A DNA stretch of 64,000 nucleotides, from assembly GCA_028554795.2 (NCBI GenBank), contig CM068832.1, forward strand, positions 86,999,011 through 87,063,010, written 5' to 3'. The notes under the pieces are model-generated. The model did no database searches and had not been told where the DNA came from. It saw only the letters and a program-made list of their open reading frames with translations. Position 1 is the first letter of the stretch, and each line of letters begins with the position of its first letter. The translations under genes were made by a program, and so were the position numbers. The stretch comes from Sinohyriopsis cumingii (lineage: Eukaryota; Mollusca; Bivalvia; Unionida; Unionidae). Positions 55,201-63,953 of this stretch are shown piece after piece.

Positions 55201-55467
55201 AGAGGAAATCTTGGAGTCTGCAAAATACTCTCCATTTCAGGAGGTTTTGGATGAGATGGCTGACCAGAAAGGTTTCCACTTGAGATTTTCATCTTTAAAT
55301 AATCATCCCAGAGTGCACCAAAGTCATGTGAACTTGATCCAATTCCAACATTACTGCTGCTTGAGTGCTTAGATCCAGTATTGCCTTCACTAACTGATGT
55401 TATTAATACCTCTCTCTCATCAGCATAATTTCCATCATTTTTCAAAACTCCCATTGTAAAACCTCTG
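52221..55467 (-). CDS. DUF4806-domain protein gene, six exons seen, one-base frame break
   Basis: Minus-strand exons found by splice sites: 55467-55191 (ATG at 55454), 54845-54756, 53896-53708, 53208-53065, 52869-52763, and 52310-52290 ending in TAA. AATAAA follows (52226-52221). The predicted protein is about 275 residues. It has a polar, Ser-rich start with FGALWDDYLKMK, an LHPEGQHHHHPHPLW exon, and from exon 3 on a region I recognise as DUF4806: SVEELEGLCQRLEENPKLSK, then CYLSSLGRFTIGDGV and RMMKKLKTKRVQRD, ending TVSETLKYAPNQRRM. The function of DUF4806 proteins is unknown to me; relatives are common in invertebrates, sometimes with DNA-binding domains. Exon 4 is 144 nt where the flanking phases need 145; an A-run (T6 on the plus strand, 53102-53107) is the likely site, so the frame closes early at TGA. 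Upstream coding exons may exist. The 5' end is uncertain, and a LINE lies immediately upstream. Confidence 0.65.
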
Positions 55468-55489
55468 CTGAAGAAACTAACACTACACC

Positions 55490-56826
55490 ATAAGGATTTA
55501 AAGAACTACTGCCCGGTTTCTAATCTCCAATTCATATAAAAAATCTTACAAAAGGTTGTTCAATCCCAGCTTGCATCTTGTCTGAATTCAAACAGTCTTT
55601 TTAGCAATGTACAATCTGCATATCGCCCTTGCCACAAGACACAAATTGTGTCTGCAAATAGATTACACTCCAGCCCAGTTGATCTATGTTGTGGTGTTGC
55701 ACAGGGGTCTGTTCTTGGACCTGTTCTCTACACTCTATACACTCAGCTGCTCTCAAGTGTCATAGATCATCATCCAGTGTCTCACCAATTGTACACTGAT
55801 GACACCCAAATATACAAATCTAGCCACCCAACTGAAGTTGATGCTGCCATCCAAGGTGTAGAGATGTGCATTTCTGATGTGAAATCATGGATGACTTGTA
55901 ACAAGCTGCAGATGAATGATGATAAAACTGAGGCCATTCTGATTACAACACAAAGACTTTCTCATTCACATCCTTTACCTCACACAATAAATATCAGCAA
56001 CACCAACATTAAATTCACACAATCAGTACAAAACCTATGTGTTACTCTGGACAGTACTCTCACATTGCACCAACATGTCATGAACATATGCAAGGCTGCA
56101 TATCTTGAGCTGAGACGCATCAGCTCCATTCTCAGATATCTTTCAGTTGATGCCACTAAAACACTTGTGTGTTCATTACTACTTTCAAGACTGGACTATG
56201 GTAACTCAATTCTGTCTGGTTCATCTTAATATCTACTGCAGAGACTTCAAAAAGTTCAAAACATAGCTGCTTGGATCATACTTAGAGTACCACAATCAGA
56301 GTACACCTCCCCGCTGCTCTGTACCCAACACTGGCTATCCATTCGATCCAGAATCAAACACAACATTAGTTCTCTGTGCTACGTTTCACTGACAGACTCT
56401 AGTCCAACATACCTATCCGACCTCACCTATGTGTACACACAAGCAAGATACTTACACTCCTCTTCTGACAATCATATACTCATTATTCTCACTATGAAAA
56501 CAAAGTCACATGGACAGCATTCTTTTGCATACCAGGGCCCAGCAACATGGAATGAATTGCCCACTGAACTTAGACACAAAGACACAGTGATCCCATTCAA
56601 GAGTGCTCTCAAAACTACTTATTCTGACTACAAAAACAAACTTAATGACTTAATAATGTTAACTACCTTAAATATTCTCAGCATGTTTTTTATGTTTTCT
56701 AATTTCATGGTGTTTGTTTTTGTAATCATATCATTGTGTATGTTTTTATGTTGTCTAATGTTGCAAAGCGCTTAGAGCTTCTAAAGATTAGGCGCTATAC
56801 AAAGTCCTCATTATTATTATTATTAT
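55490..56826 (+). mobile_element. CR1-like LINE remnant (reverse transcriptase C-terminal part)
   Basis: A 5'-truncated non-LTR retrotransposon. The reading starts near KNYCPVSNLQFI (RT palm start). It jumps after SAYRPCH to a later segment, so the RT motif-A region is deleted. It then continues VAQGSVLGPVLYTLYT (motif B area) and LYTDDTQIYKSS, where the catalytic box is YTDD instead of the usual YADD. One frame runs to the end with an in-frame TAA at 56227-56229. The C-terminal part has QRLQKVQNIAAWIILR, YLSDL and ATWNELPTELRHK. The 3' end is 'ttaggcgctatacaaagtcc' followed by an ATT repeat tail. It sits antisense just upstream of the DUF4806 exon at 55467. It cannot be autonomous. Confidence 0.85.
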
Positions 56827-57349
56827 ATTTAGCTTGGATGAATATTTTTTAAATCAGTGGCCATAACTAAAAAATGGGATTTTGTTTTATGATCATAAAA
56901 GTATGTTGGACACCATCCATGATGTACAATGCTGTCTGACATTTCTATGCACCTAAGGTTTCCATCTCAAATATTAAAGCAAAATGCATACCGAATTTGA
57001 CAGATTGACGAAAATAAAAAAAAGCAATGCTTACCATTTGAAAAGAGGCAATTGTCACTAGAATATTCTATTCAAAATGATATTAATTTTGGACACAGGG
57101 GATACCACCCCCATGTTTTCCTGACTCGTGATATGTCGGCCTATTCTGTGCACAGCTTTAAAAGATGTAATGTTTATCCATCGAGCTATAGAAATGAAAT
57201 ACATTTACTGTAGACTGTTTCTGTCAGCAGTTAAGTTGAGTAATTAGGTCAGGTTTATAGCTAGTTTACAAAATTCAATGTAGAATGCCAATAAATGACA
57301 AGATATATTTTTGCAAACTAAAGTGATCTTGAAAAAAGATTAGTAAAGT

Positions 57350-57820
57350 TTAACATTTTATAAAAAATAAGCTATTATGTGGAAAAGAAACAACAATGAA
57401 ATAGGATGCAATGTGTTTACGTCTAGTTTTGGAAGGTACCGTCTCTAAGGTACCGTCATAATTGTACCGTAGTTTAATGGGTGGAAAGGCCATTGAAAGG
57501 TAAGGGCAGTGCGGAGACCATCGAGTATGTTCCAGAATAGCTGAATCTTTGTAGATACATAGATCCATTCGTAACTTCAGTCCGCAAGCGAAACACTGTA
57601 CTTCGTATCCCAATCCTGACTCAGGTCCGAAGTAGACAAATCCTGTTCTAGCTAAAACATACGAAGAAGGTAATCCTTCCCTATCCGTAGGCCATTTTTG
57701 AAACGTGTCCAATCGACGGGCACAATCACAATAGTCAGGTAAGAAGACTGGAAAATGGTAGGGTTTGAACTTGGAGTTCTCACTGGATTTCTCACTCGAT
57801 TCTTGCTGTGGCGAAGTCAT
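57350..57820 (-). CDS. BIR-domain (IAP-like) ORF in the virus-like element
   Basis: A 156-codon ORF from ATG. Residues 35-108 form a BIR domain: RRLDTFQKWP at the start, LARTGFVYFG in the middle, and zinc ligands C76-x2-C79, H98-x6-C105 (CFAC ... EHTRWSPHC). No second BIR or RING domain is present, so it is shorter than most cellular IAPs. Known of the family: BIR proteins bind caspases or IAP antagonists and restrain cell death, and large DNA viruses often carry them. A role in delaying host-cell death is inference. The ATG lies 15 nt after the polymerase stop codon (TAG, 57838-57836) and in the same frame. The last ~25 residues, hydrophobic after RRKH, may be readthrough past a lost stop or an unrecognised donor (GTAAAC near 57422). 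Confidence 0.75.
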   Translation of the reverse strand: MTSPQQESSEKSSENSKFKPYHFPVFLPDYCDCARRLDTFQKWPTDREGLPSSYVLARTGFVYFGPESGLGYEVQCFACGLKLRMDLCIYKDSAILEHTRWSPHCPYLSMAFPPIKLRYNYDGTLETVPSKTRRKHIASYFIVVSFPHNSLFFIKC

Positions 57821-57835
57821 CCTTCTGGTGGGTGG

Positions 57836-60800
57836 CTATCCTCTTACAACCAATGTTTTATACCGACATGTCCATACGGCAAAGTAAAGTGGGTGGGAAG
57901 CCGCACTCGCTTCTGCTACACGATTTGATAGACTTTTTCCAAGGGTCGACTGACGATGTGGTGTGTGGGTAAACGTACAATCTTGTTGGGTTGATAGGTG
58001 GTCACTTTCTCTAGACTGCAAGGCTTCTTTCAATACGCCAAAGTTGACCACTCGACTGGTACGATAATTCAGAGTAAGTCCTTTCACTTTACACTTCGTG
58101 TGCACTTCTCCTTGTTTGTCCCAGTATTCGTAGCTGTAATTTTTGGGACCGCCACTGACGAAACTTAGAATCTTGTCATCGGGGTGCTTGTCTGTCCAGG
58201 CTCCTAAACGGTCTCCTTCGATGTCAGGGTGCTGTTGACTCGGGTGATCGATATAAATGCAACTGTCCATGTCAAAGTACAAGACACGTTCCCCTAACAG
58301 TTCTAAAGCTTCGTACAATTTTAAGCGAGCATGAGCTGTCATGTAAGCTGCAATGATGACATTTCCAAAGGGGTCATCTTCTACAAAGTTCAGATCTTCT
58401 TCGTAATTCACCAAGATCAAATCCTCACGAACGACGTCCACGTGTTTCATGAATTTGGCTTTGTCGTGAATCATCTGAAAGTAGCGGGAAGGTTCGGTCA
58501 AATACTCCGTCTTGGGTAAACACGGTCATTGTGCCATTTTACCCCACAAGCAATTTAACATCACTTTGGCAAACAATCGCCTGCCTTCGTTTTTCTCAAT
58601 GTGATCTAAAGTAATGCCTTCTTGTGCCCAGAATTTCTCTCTGAATGTCTTTTGGTCTTTGGGAGTGTGACACCAGGACAGATAGCCACTGGCTTCTTGC
58701 TCAGTTTCAAAAAGGCATCCACGTAGTCTGCGAAAATGCCTTTCTGCGTGGGGTCACCCTTGTGGAATTATTGTGTCTTGGGAAAGTGGCAAATTTCGTA
58801 CACTTCTAACAGTTGGTATCCCATGTTCAGAGCTTTGAACAATTCTACGCTGACCCATGTCCCCGTCAAGGCCCGTTCTTCCTGGGTGTGATGACAAGGT
58901 TGATCTTGCTTGCACGTTTCAGCACAAGTACGGCACAAAGGAAACATAAGTTTGCCTTGGCAATGGCGAGGTAAGACGGGATGGTATAGGTTCGTGGGAG
59001 GCAAAACTTTGCACTTGATCAAGCCTTCGTATTGTCGAATGTTTTTTAGGGCGATGTGTTCGGTGAACAATTGTGGGTGCCCTGCAGGAAAGCAACAATA
59101 TTTGCACACGTAGGGATACAGTGAACACACGTCCAAGTATTTGATTTCTTCTCCTTTCTCTTCGTCAGCTTGGTACAGCAAACAGGTGGCATTGGTCCTT
59201 CCTCCGTACAAACTATCACTTGGGTTCAGGGGGTCCATGAACTGGTAACTTTCCATGAGACGTTTAAACTCGGGATCGGTGTTCAAACGGTGATTGTATT
59301 TGTGTTCCCACATTTCCACCACTTGGTATCCTTCCTGTTCTAACTTTAGGCGTCGCTGACAAATGGCCTGGTACAAGTCTTCCATGGTTCGTTGTAAGAA
59401 CTGATTTTTAGTGCCGCGGTCAGGGTAACAGACGGGACATCCGTGAAATAAGCAACCGTTAAACTCGTACATGATCTTGGGGTTTTCTAAGTCCCAGCCA
59501 TCGACCGAATGCATTCCGATGATCTTTTCGCCCTGTCCGTTGCGGGCATGCTGAATCCATTTGTCTTCCTTGTCGCACAAGTAATGCAACCAGCATGGGG
59601 CTTTGACCAAGTATTGACGTTTGACATAGTTGGTTGTTTGAGGACTGATGACAGCCACAGTGTTTTCAAGCATGAATCGTTGTCGGTAGACTAAGGAACA
59701 CGCTTTGGCAATGGTGCAAGCCTCTTTTAAATGATCAACCCCTCCATGTTCCATGAACAGTTCTCGAAATTTTCCACAGCATCGCCGTAAAATGTCCACG
59801 TCGGAACGACGATACTTTAGCATTTCTTCCTGAAAGTCGAAAGGGTCGGAGGCGTGAGCCTGGTACCAAGCGTAGAAAGTTTCTCGTTCGGTACGCATGT
59901 TGTCAGGGTCGTAATAGTGAGCCTGAGGCAAATGGGGTAGAACGGCGTGTTGATTGGCTTCTGTATTGAAAAAGTGTGGAAAGTACCCTTTAGCCATTTC
60001 TGTCATTCCAAACATTTTAGGCATTCGACTCAAAGGCATGGCTAAGTAGCTCATCGAATCTTTAAACTGCACTTGTCCCACTTGCATGAAAATGATTTTG
60101 GCTCCGTTCAAAGTGATTTTAGGACGCTCGATGCCACGTTCCGTATAACATCTCAAAAGAAACTGTCCATCGTATCCGGAGAAATTGTGAGCCATCACCG
60201 TGGCATGGTGATGACATTCTCCATAATAATGTTCGATGTCCTCTTGGCTCCACGTCTTGTCGATGGGGTCTAAGACCCATTGTGTGAAATCGGCTAGTGT
60301 TTCGGTCCTTGAAAGATTTTTTCACGCCCTCCAGGAATCTTACTGCAGTGAGGGCAATAACTCAAGATAGGTTCTTGAATCACTTCTCGCACGCTCGATG
60401 AGCCACGCAGAAATTAGGAATGTGAATACCGGTCTCTTGCATGCATTCGAAATCGAAAAAGATGAAATTGCCTTTCTTCTTCTTGTGACCATCCTCTTTC
60501 TCTGGTTGGGATTGGTATTTTTGCATGTAGCATTAGTGTTCCAAGTCCACGATGCAGTGACAAATGTGACATTTTTTCTTTCCTGAACATACGTGTGCCT
60601 TGGTACTGTTGATACATAGACCTTGTCCACACATTGGGCACAATCTCAGGAGTTGACAAGCACATTTCTTCTGTGAACCTTGCATCTTCAGATGTTGTTG
60701 GTAACAGGCAGGGCTGACAAATGTGCGCAGACAAGCAGGACAATGCACTGGTTCTTGCCCTTCGCTCAGACAGGGTTGAGAGGCCAAACATCCTGAGCAT

Positions 60801-61879
60801 TTCGATCCACAATGTTTGTGTTGCTCTCGATTATTATAACCATCATAAGTCACATTTCTCACAGTAATATTTGTATCCCAGGAATCCAGTGATAGTGGTA
60901 ATGGTATCGAAATGGTCATCGTGATGATAGAGGTGAATGTATTTTCCATCCTTAAAGTCTTTCCCTCGAAACAACAGAGACCCGCGCACTTCTTGAGGGT
61001 GCACTTTCAAGGTGTATCGTGGAGCTAGGGCATCTTGCAATTTTTGCATCTCAGGAATGCCACAGGATGTGTCTTTGGACAGGCATGCTTGTTGTAACAG
61101 AAGTTCTGCTTCATTTCGTTGTTTGGCTCGGTTCGATTTTCGAATGTTCTCCCAGGCTCTTTTCCATTCTACCATGTGTTCTTGTCGGCATAAGTTCATC
61201 CCACCACGATGGCTCGGGCTAAACACATGTGGTCTTGAAAATTATTAATTTGGACAAGACTTGTTTTGGTAATGCGAAGGTTGTTGACCAATAAGGTCTT
61301 TCTGCATTGTCCGGTCCCTTGAGGAGGAGAGACGTGGGTCATGTCCAGTGTGGCTTTTCCATCGGTGATGTCAAACTGGTCATTAGATTGTTGCACGTGT
61401 TGAATCTTGTCCATGACTTTGGAAGTGGTCAATTCTGCAGGGCTGCTAAACTCGATCCAAACAGGGGATTTCAAGCCGTCATGTTGTATGGAAAGTCTCA
61501 AGCGATCATCTTCTTTGGGTTGACATTATCGCTTGAGTGTGGTGAGCAAAGAATCCCACATGTCGGTGATGAACCCTTCTGCTTTCTCTAACAGTACTTC
61601 AGACTTGAAATCTTTAAACTTCACTGTGTATTTGTAAGCCGTAGTTCTAAATTTTCTAGAGGGACGCTTTTCCGTCTCTCGAATGTCATAGTACTTTTCA
61701 GGGTTGACTAAGGGTGGTAAACTTTGTTTAGAGGGTTTGGATTCTGGTTCACTCATGTCCACTTCAAAATCACTGGCATGAATTTGTGCCAAGACTTCAG
61801 CCCTGGTACGAGGCGATAGATCACGTTTCTGCCTCTTACTTTCTTCTTCTTTCTTCTCAAATGAATTGGATCATTTCAT
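57836..61879 (-). pseudogene. Protein-primed family B DNA polymerase, Polinton/adintovirus-like, decayed
   Basis: The open pieces line up in one order over about 4 kb. N-terminal region (61879-60843): SPVWIEFSSPAELTTSK and similar. Cys/His-rich zinc region (60850-60540). Exo I as FIFFDFEC (about 60445-60465), Exo II as HNFSGYD (about 60172-60195), Exo III as YRRSDVD (about 59803-59820). Pol motif A as YLDVCSLYPYV (about 59112-59142), motif B-like LFAKVMLNCLWGK (about 58540-58585), motif C as YFDMDSCIY (about 58255-58280). This order and the DxxSLYP form mark protein-primed PolB of Polinton/Maverick and adintovirus elements. It is broken: stops at 61873-61871, 61528-61526, 60535-60533, 60382-60380, 58770-58768 and 58528-58526, plus frame changes near 61200-61225, 60845-60860, 60280-60390 and 58600-58770. 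The exact spot of each shift is uncertain. It is non-functional as it stands, or the sequence has many indel errors. Confidence 0.85.
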
Positions 61880-62012
61880 CTCGATAGCAAAAAGTCAAAT
61901 GACTAAAGTTTAAACACCATGGACTAATTTATAGTCATAGCAGACCAGTGTATATAAAGGGTATGTGTCTTGTCCTTTCACTATTCATTTCACTCTCAAA
62001 CTGAGCACAACG
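61880..62012. promoter_or_regulatory. Divergent promoter between polymerase and CCHC gene
   Basis: A 133-bp gap separates the two start codons. It contains a minus-strand TATA-like CTATAAAT (plus coordinates 61927-61934) facing the polymerase and a plus-strand TATATAAA at 61951-61958 facing the CCHC gene. The spacing to each ATG (about 50 bp) suits short 5' UTRs. Confidence 0.55.
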
Positions 62013-62469
62013 ATGGAAGAGACCACCAAGATCGAACGTTTCATCAGAGCTTTGCGAGGGGTCATTAGAAAATTCTCTTCAGACCAGCCGAGGGACTACT
62101 CTCCTTCCTTTCAAGATAAAAGTCAAGATACTTGCTATATCTGTCAGAAGAAAGGGCATTGGTCTTCAGAGTGTCCAGACCGTTAAAAAAGAAAAAAAAG
62201 GGGTTAGAAGAGACAAAAGTCAAGATAACTGTTATTATTGTCAAGAAAAAGGACATTGGTCACCAGACTGCCCAAAAAAGAAACAAGAGGAGTCAGAAGA
62301 AGAGAGGGATTCTTCAGAGGAAGAGGAAGAAGAAGAGGAAGAAAACAGACAGGTGAAGAAAAAGAAACAGGAGAAGAAAAGAAGGGAAGAAAGTGAGGAG
62401 GAAGAGGAGGAAAAGACTATGACGGTGAAGAAATTAAAAAAACAGAGAGTGAACAATGAGACAGAATAA
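62013..62469 (+). pseudogene. Double CCHC zinc-knuckle protein, second half out of frame
   Basis: The ATG at 62013 follows a TATA box. The first frame encodes 57 residues with one zinc knuckle, CYICQKKGHWSSEC (C-x2-C-x4-H-x4-C, 62133-62174), and stops at TAA 62184-62186. A second knuckle, CYYCQEKGHWSPDC (62230-62271), lies in another frame that is open to TAA at 62467-62469. It is followed by a long Glu/Lys/Ser-rich, highly charged tail. The two knuckle segments are related copies 97 nt apart, so the copy distance itself is out of frame by one. CCHC knuckles bind single-stranded nucleic acid in retroviral Gag and related proteins; a nucleic-acid-packaging role here is inference. AATAAA at 62529-62534 is a probable polyadenylation signal. 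Confidence 0.6.
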
Positions 62470-62528
62470 GTCTATGAACTTTTTAAAGTGCTCTGTTGTG
62501 AATTGTGAATTGTAAATATTTATAAAAG

Positions 62529-62534
62529 AATAAA
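62529..62534 (+). terminator. Polyadenylation signal AATAAA of the CCHC gene
   Basis: A canonical hexamer 60 nt after the second-frame stop. This contrasts with the histone-type ends of the two neighbouring genes. Confidence 0.55.
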
Positions 62535-62647
62535 TTAATTATAAAAGGTAAGTGTCTTTGGGTTTTGATTTTAAAATAAGAACCTACACTCACGCACACT
62601 CATACACAGACAGGTACTATTGGGTAAAATGGTTTTTTTTAGTTATT

Positions 62648-62703
62648 GGCAATTGAAAGTCTATCTCTTTTCGAGAGACGTGGATGGCCCTGAAAAGGGC
62701 CTT
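62648..62703. repeat. Left arm of an inverted repeat shared by two 3' ends
   Basis: 56 nt that match, in reverse complement, 63770-63825. The shared blocks are ggcaattgaaagtc, tcttttcgagaga and atggccctgaaaagggcc. The arms hold the 3' ends of the two divergent genes. Confidence 0.85.
62686..62701 (-). terminator. Histone-type 3' stem-loop after the coiled-coil gene
   Basis: On the minus strand this is GGCCCTTTTCAGGGCC: a 6-bp stem with a 4-nt TTTC loop, matching the metazoan histone mRNA stem-loop consensus. It begins 23 nt after the stop codon (62726-62724), a normal distance for histone messages. A conserved purine-rich TCTCGAAAAGA follows about 10 nt downstream and resembles a histone downstream element, the U7 snRNP site. 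The sequence match is direct; processing by SLBP and U7 is inference. Confidence 0.75.
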
Positions 62704-62723
62704 TTTTGGTGTAAGGGGTGAGT

Positions 62724-63293
62724 TTAAACAATCAACTTTAACTGTCTTAAGCCTTTGCCATGGCCAAGGCCTACTTCTGGACTGCGTACTGTTGATGATG
62801 ATTTCGTTGAAATCACTAAGGGTGGTGCAGTAGGCGTAGTCACAGGGTTGGAGTGTTTAGCTTGGGAAGGTCGTATTCTCTTCGGCCGTAATAAAGAAGT
62901 CTGATACATTTGTTTCAGACTTCTTAACTCCGCTAAAATGTCTAACAGTACCGTGACCGTTTGATTTTGACACCCTTGTTTCTTTGCTGCTGCTTCTTCT
63001 TCTTCTTGTTTTTTTCTTACCTCTTCTTCTTGCTGCTGTTGCTGTAGGAGAAAAGCTTGTTCCGCTTCCTTTTGCTGTTGTATAAATTTCTCCAATTCTT
63101 CTTTCTGTCTCTGTCTAAAATTTTCCATGTGCGGTAATGAAGGAGAAGGTGACGAAGGTTCAGGAACAAATTCTTGCAAGGTAAAAAAATCCACAAAATC
63201 CCAATTCACCTCTTCTGAAAGTAAGTCTGGGTTCCCTTGGGTAGTCTCCACCATCAGTGCACCCAAACTGATCGTTTTCTGAGTTTCCGTCAT
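62724..63293 (-). CDS. Unknown acidic Gln/Glu-rich coiled-coil protein with a histone-like 3' end
   Basis: Starts at MTETQKTISLGALMVE (ATG 63293), chosen because it is the first ATG below the TATA box; the upstream extension has no ATG. It is 189 residues long and uninterrupted. Order: an acidic N-terminus with a Ser/Pro stretch (PEPSSPSPSLP), a Gln/Glu/Lys coiled coil (about 57-100, with five consecutive Gln), a short helix (VTVLLDILAELRSLKQMY), then a basic Ser/Pro/Thr tail. I recognise no family. It is intact, unlike the polymerase. TATA (GTCTATATAG on the minus strand, 63350-63341) lies about 50 bp upstream, and the stem-loop follows the stop. Confidence 0.65.
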   Translation of the reverse strand: MTETQKTISLGALMVETTQGNPDLLSEEVNWDFVDFFTLQEFVPEPSSPSPSLPHMENFRQRQKEELEKFIQQQKEAEQAFLLQQQQQEEEVRKKQEEEEAAAKKQGCQNQTVTVLLDILAELRSLKQMYQTSLLRPKRIRPSQAKHSNPVTTPTAPPLVISTKSSSTVRSPEVGLGHGKGLRQLKLIV

Positions 63294-63513
63294 GTTGAAA
63301 AACTGTCGCTTAGATTGACTGCGCACAGGCGCTAGCGAATCTATATAGACTATGTGACGTCACAGACTGCTCTCTTCGGATTGGACGTGGGCTGACTGAA
63401 TTTTGTAACGCGTGTTTGGATTGGTCAACAAACTCAATCCGTTTCAATCCTTCCTCCCCCTATAAATAAGTACAGTTCACTGCATTCCTTCACCTGTTAC
63501 TCAGCACCCCAAC
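63294..63513. promoter_or_regulatory. Divergent histone-like promoter
   Basis: A 220-bp gap between two start codons. Minus TATA CTATATAG (63341-63348); palindromic CRE GTGACGTCAC (63354-63363); two inverted CCAAT boxes (ATTGG at 63380-63384 and 63420-63424); plus TATAAATA (63461-63468). Paired TATA boxes with shared CCAAT boxes are typical of divergent core-histone gene pairs. Confidence 0.65.
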
Positions 63514-63759
63514 ATGTGGACCGACGTACAATCTTCAACGCTTGTGTCTTCGATGATGTTCCGGACGGACATATCAATGTATGTCCGATCCAACTGGACA
63601 GTTATCCACAGGACAGACACCAGCCTGTGGATGCGAAGAATCTTATATGGAGCATCAAGGATGCCTCAAAAGAGTCTTAATCTATGGTCCTGCAGTCAGG
63701 CGCAGCCTAAGGTCAAGAAGAAGATGTCACAGATGCCCTTTATGTTAAGGGTATATTAA
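63514..63759 (+). CDS. Small unknown ORF with a histone-type 3' end; reading frame uncertain
   Basis: An ATG about 46 bp below a TATA box opens an 81-codon frame ending in TAA (63757-63759), 12 nt before the stem-loop. The other two frames are also protein-like in part. One from ATG near 63580 is Cys-rich and ends in an Arg-rich SLRSRRRCHRCPLC. Another reads NACVFDDVPDGHINVCPIQL and stops near 63673. The true product may therefore be frame-broken, or may use a frame other than the longest one. I recognise no family, and it is not a histone. Confidence 0.4.
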   Translation: MWTDVQSSTLVSSMMFRTDISMYVRSNWTVIHRTDTSLWMRRILYGASRMPQKSLNLWSCSQAQPKVKKKMSQMPFMLRVY

Positions 63760-63769
63760 CATAAAACCA

Positions 63770-63825
63770 AAGGCCCTTTTCAGGGCCATTCCTATCTCTC
63801 GAAAAGATCTTGACTTTCAATTGCC
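63770..63825. repeat. Right arm of the inverted repeat shared by two 3' ends
   Basis: Reverse-complement match to 62648-62703. It covers the stem-loop, the downstream element and a gactttcaattgcc block. Confidence 0.85.
63772..63787 (+). terminator. Histone-type 3' stem-loop after the small ORF
   Basis: GGCCCTTTTCAGGGCC preceded by ACCAAA, as in histone messages (consensus CCAAA before the stem). The downstream segment TCTCTCGAAAAGATC matches that of the minus-strand gene. No AATAAA lies between the ORF and the stem-loop. Confidence 0.75.
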
Positions 63826-63921
63826 TACCCCTTTTTTTATTTTTTTGTTTAAAAAATAATAAAAAAATAGAGACCCCTCCCTGTTTCAATTTTCGCCTGT
63901 TCCATTTTCATAGACCCATCA

Positions 63922-63953
63922 GGTCGGGACCTTATTAAAATAGGGTCCCGACC
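63922..63953. repeat. Hairpin with a 10-bp perfect stem
   Basis: GGTCGGGACC (63922-63931) and its complement GGTCCCGACC (63944-63953) flank a 12-nt AT-rich loop. Similar 'cctgttccatttyc' sequences lie on either side (about 63896 and 63953). The role is unknown; it may be a terminator, an origin-like hairpin or the edge of a repeat. Confidence 0.7.

Noticed and set aside
62686..62707. On the plus strand GGCCCTGAAAAGGGCC followed by TTTTTT looks like a bacterial rho-independent terminator.
   Set aside because: The setting is a eukaryotic genome. The second copy at 63772 lacks the T-run in its sense direction, and both copies match the histone stem-loop in sense orientation to their genes.
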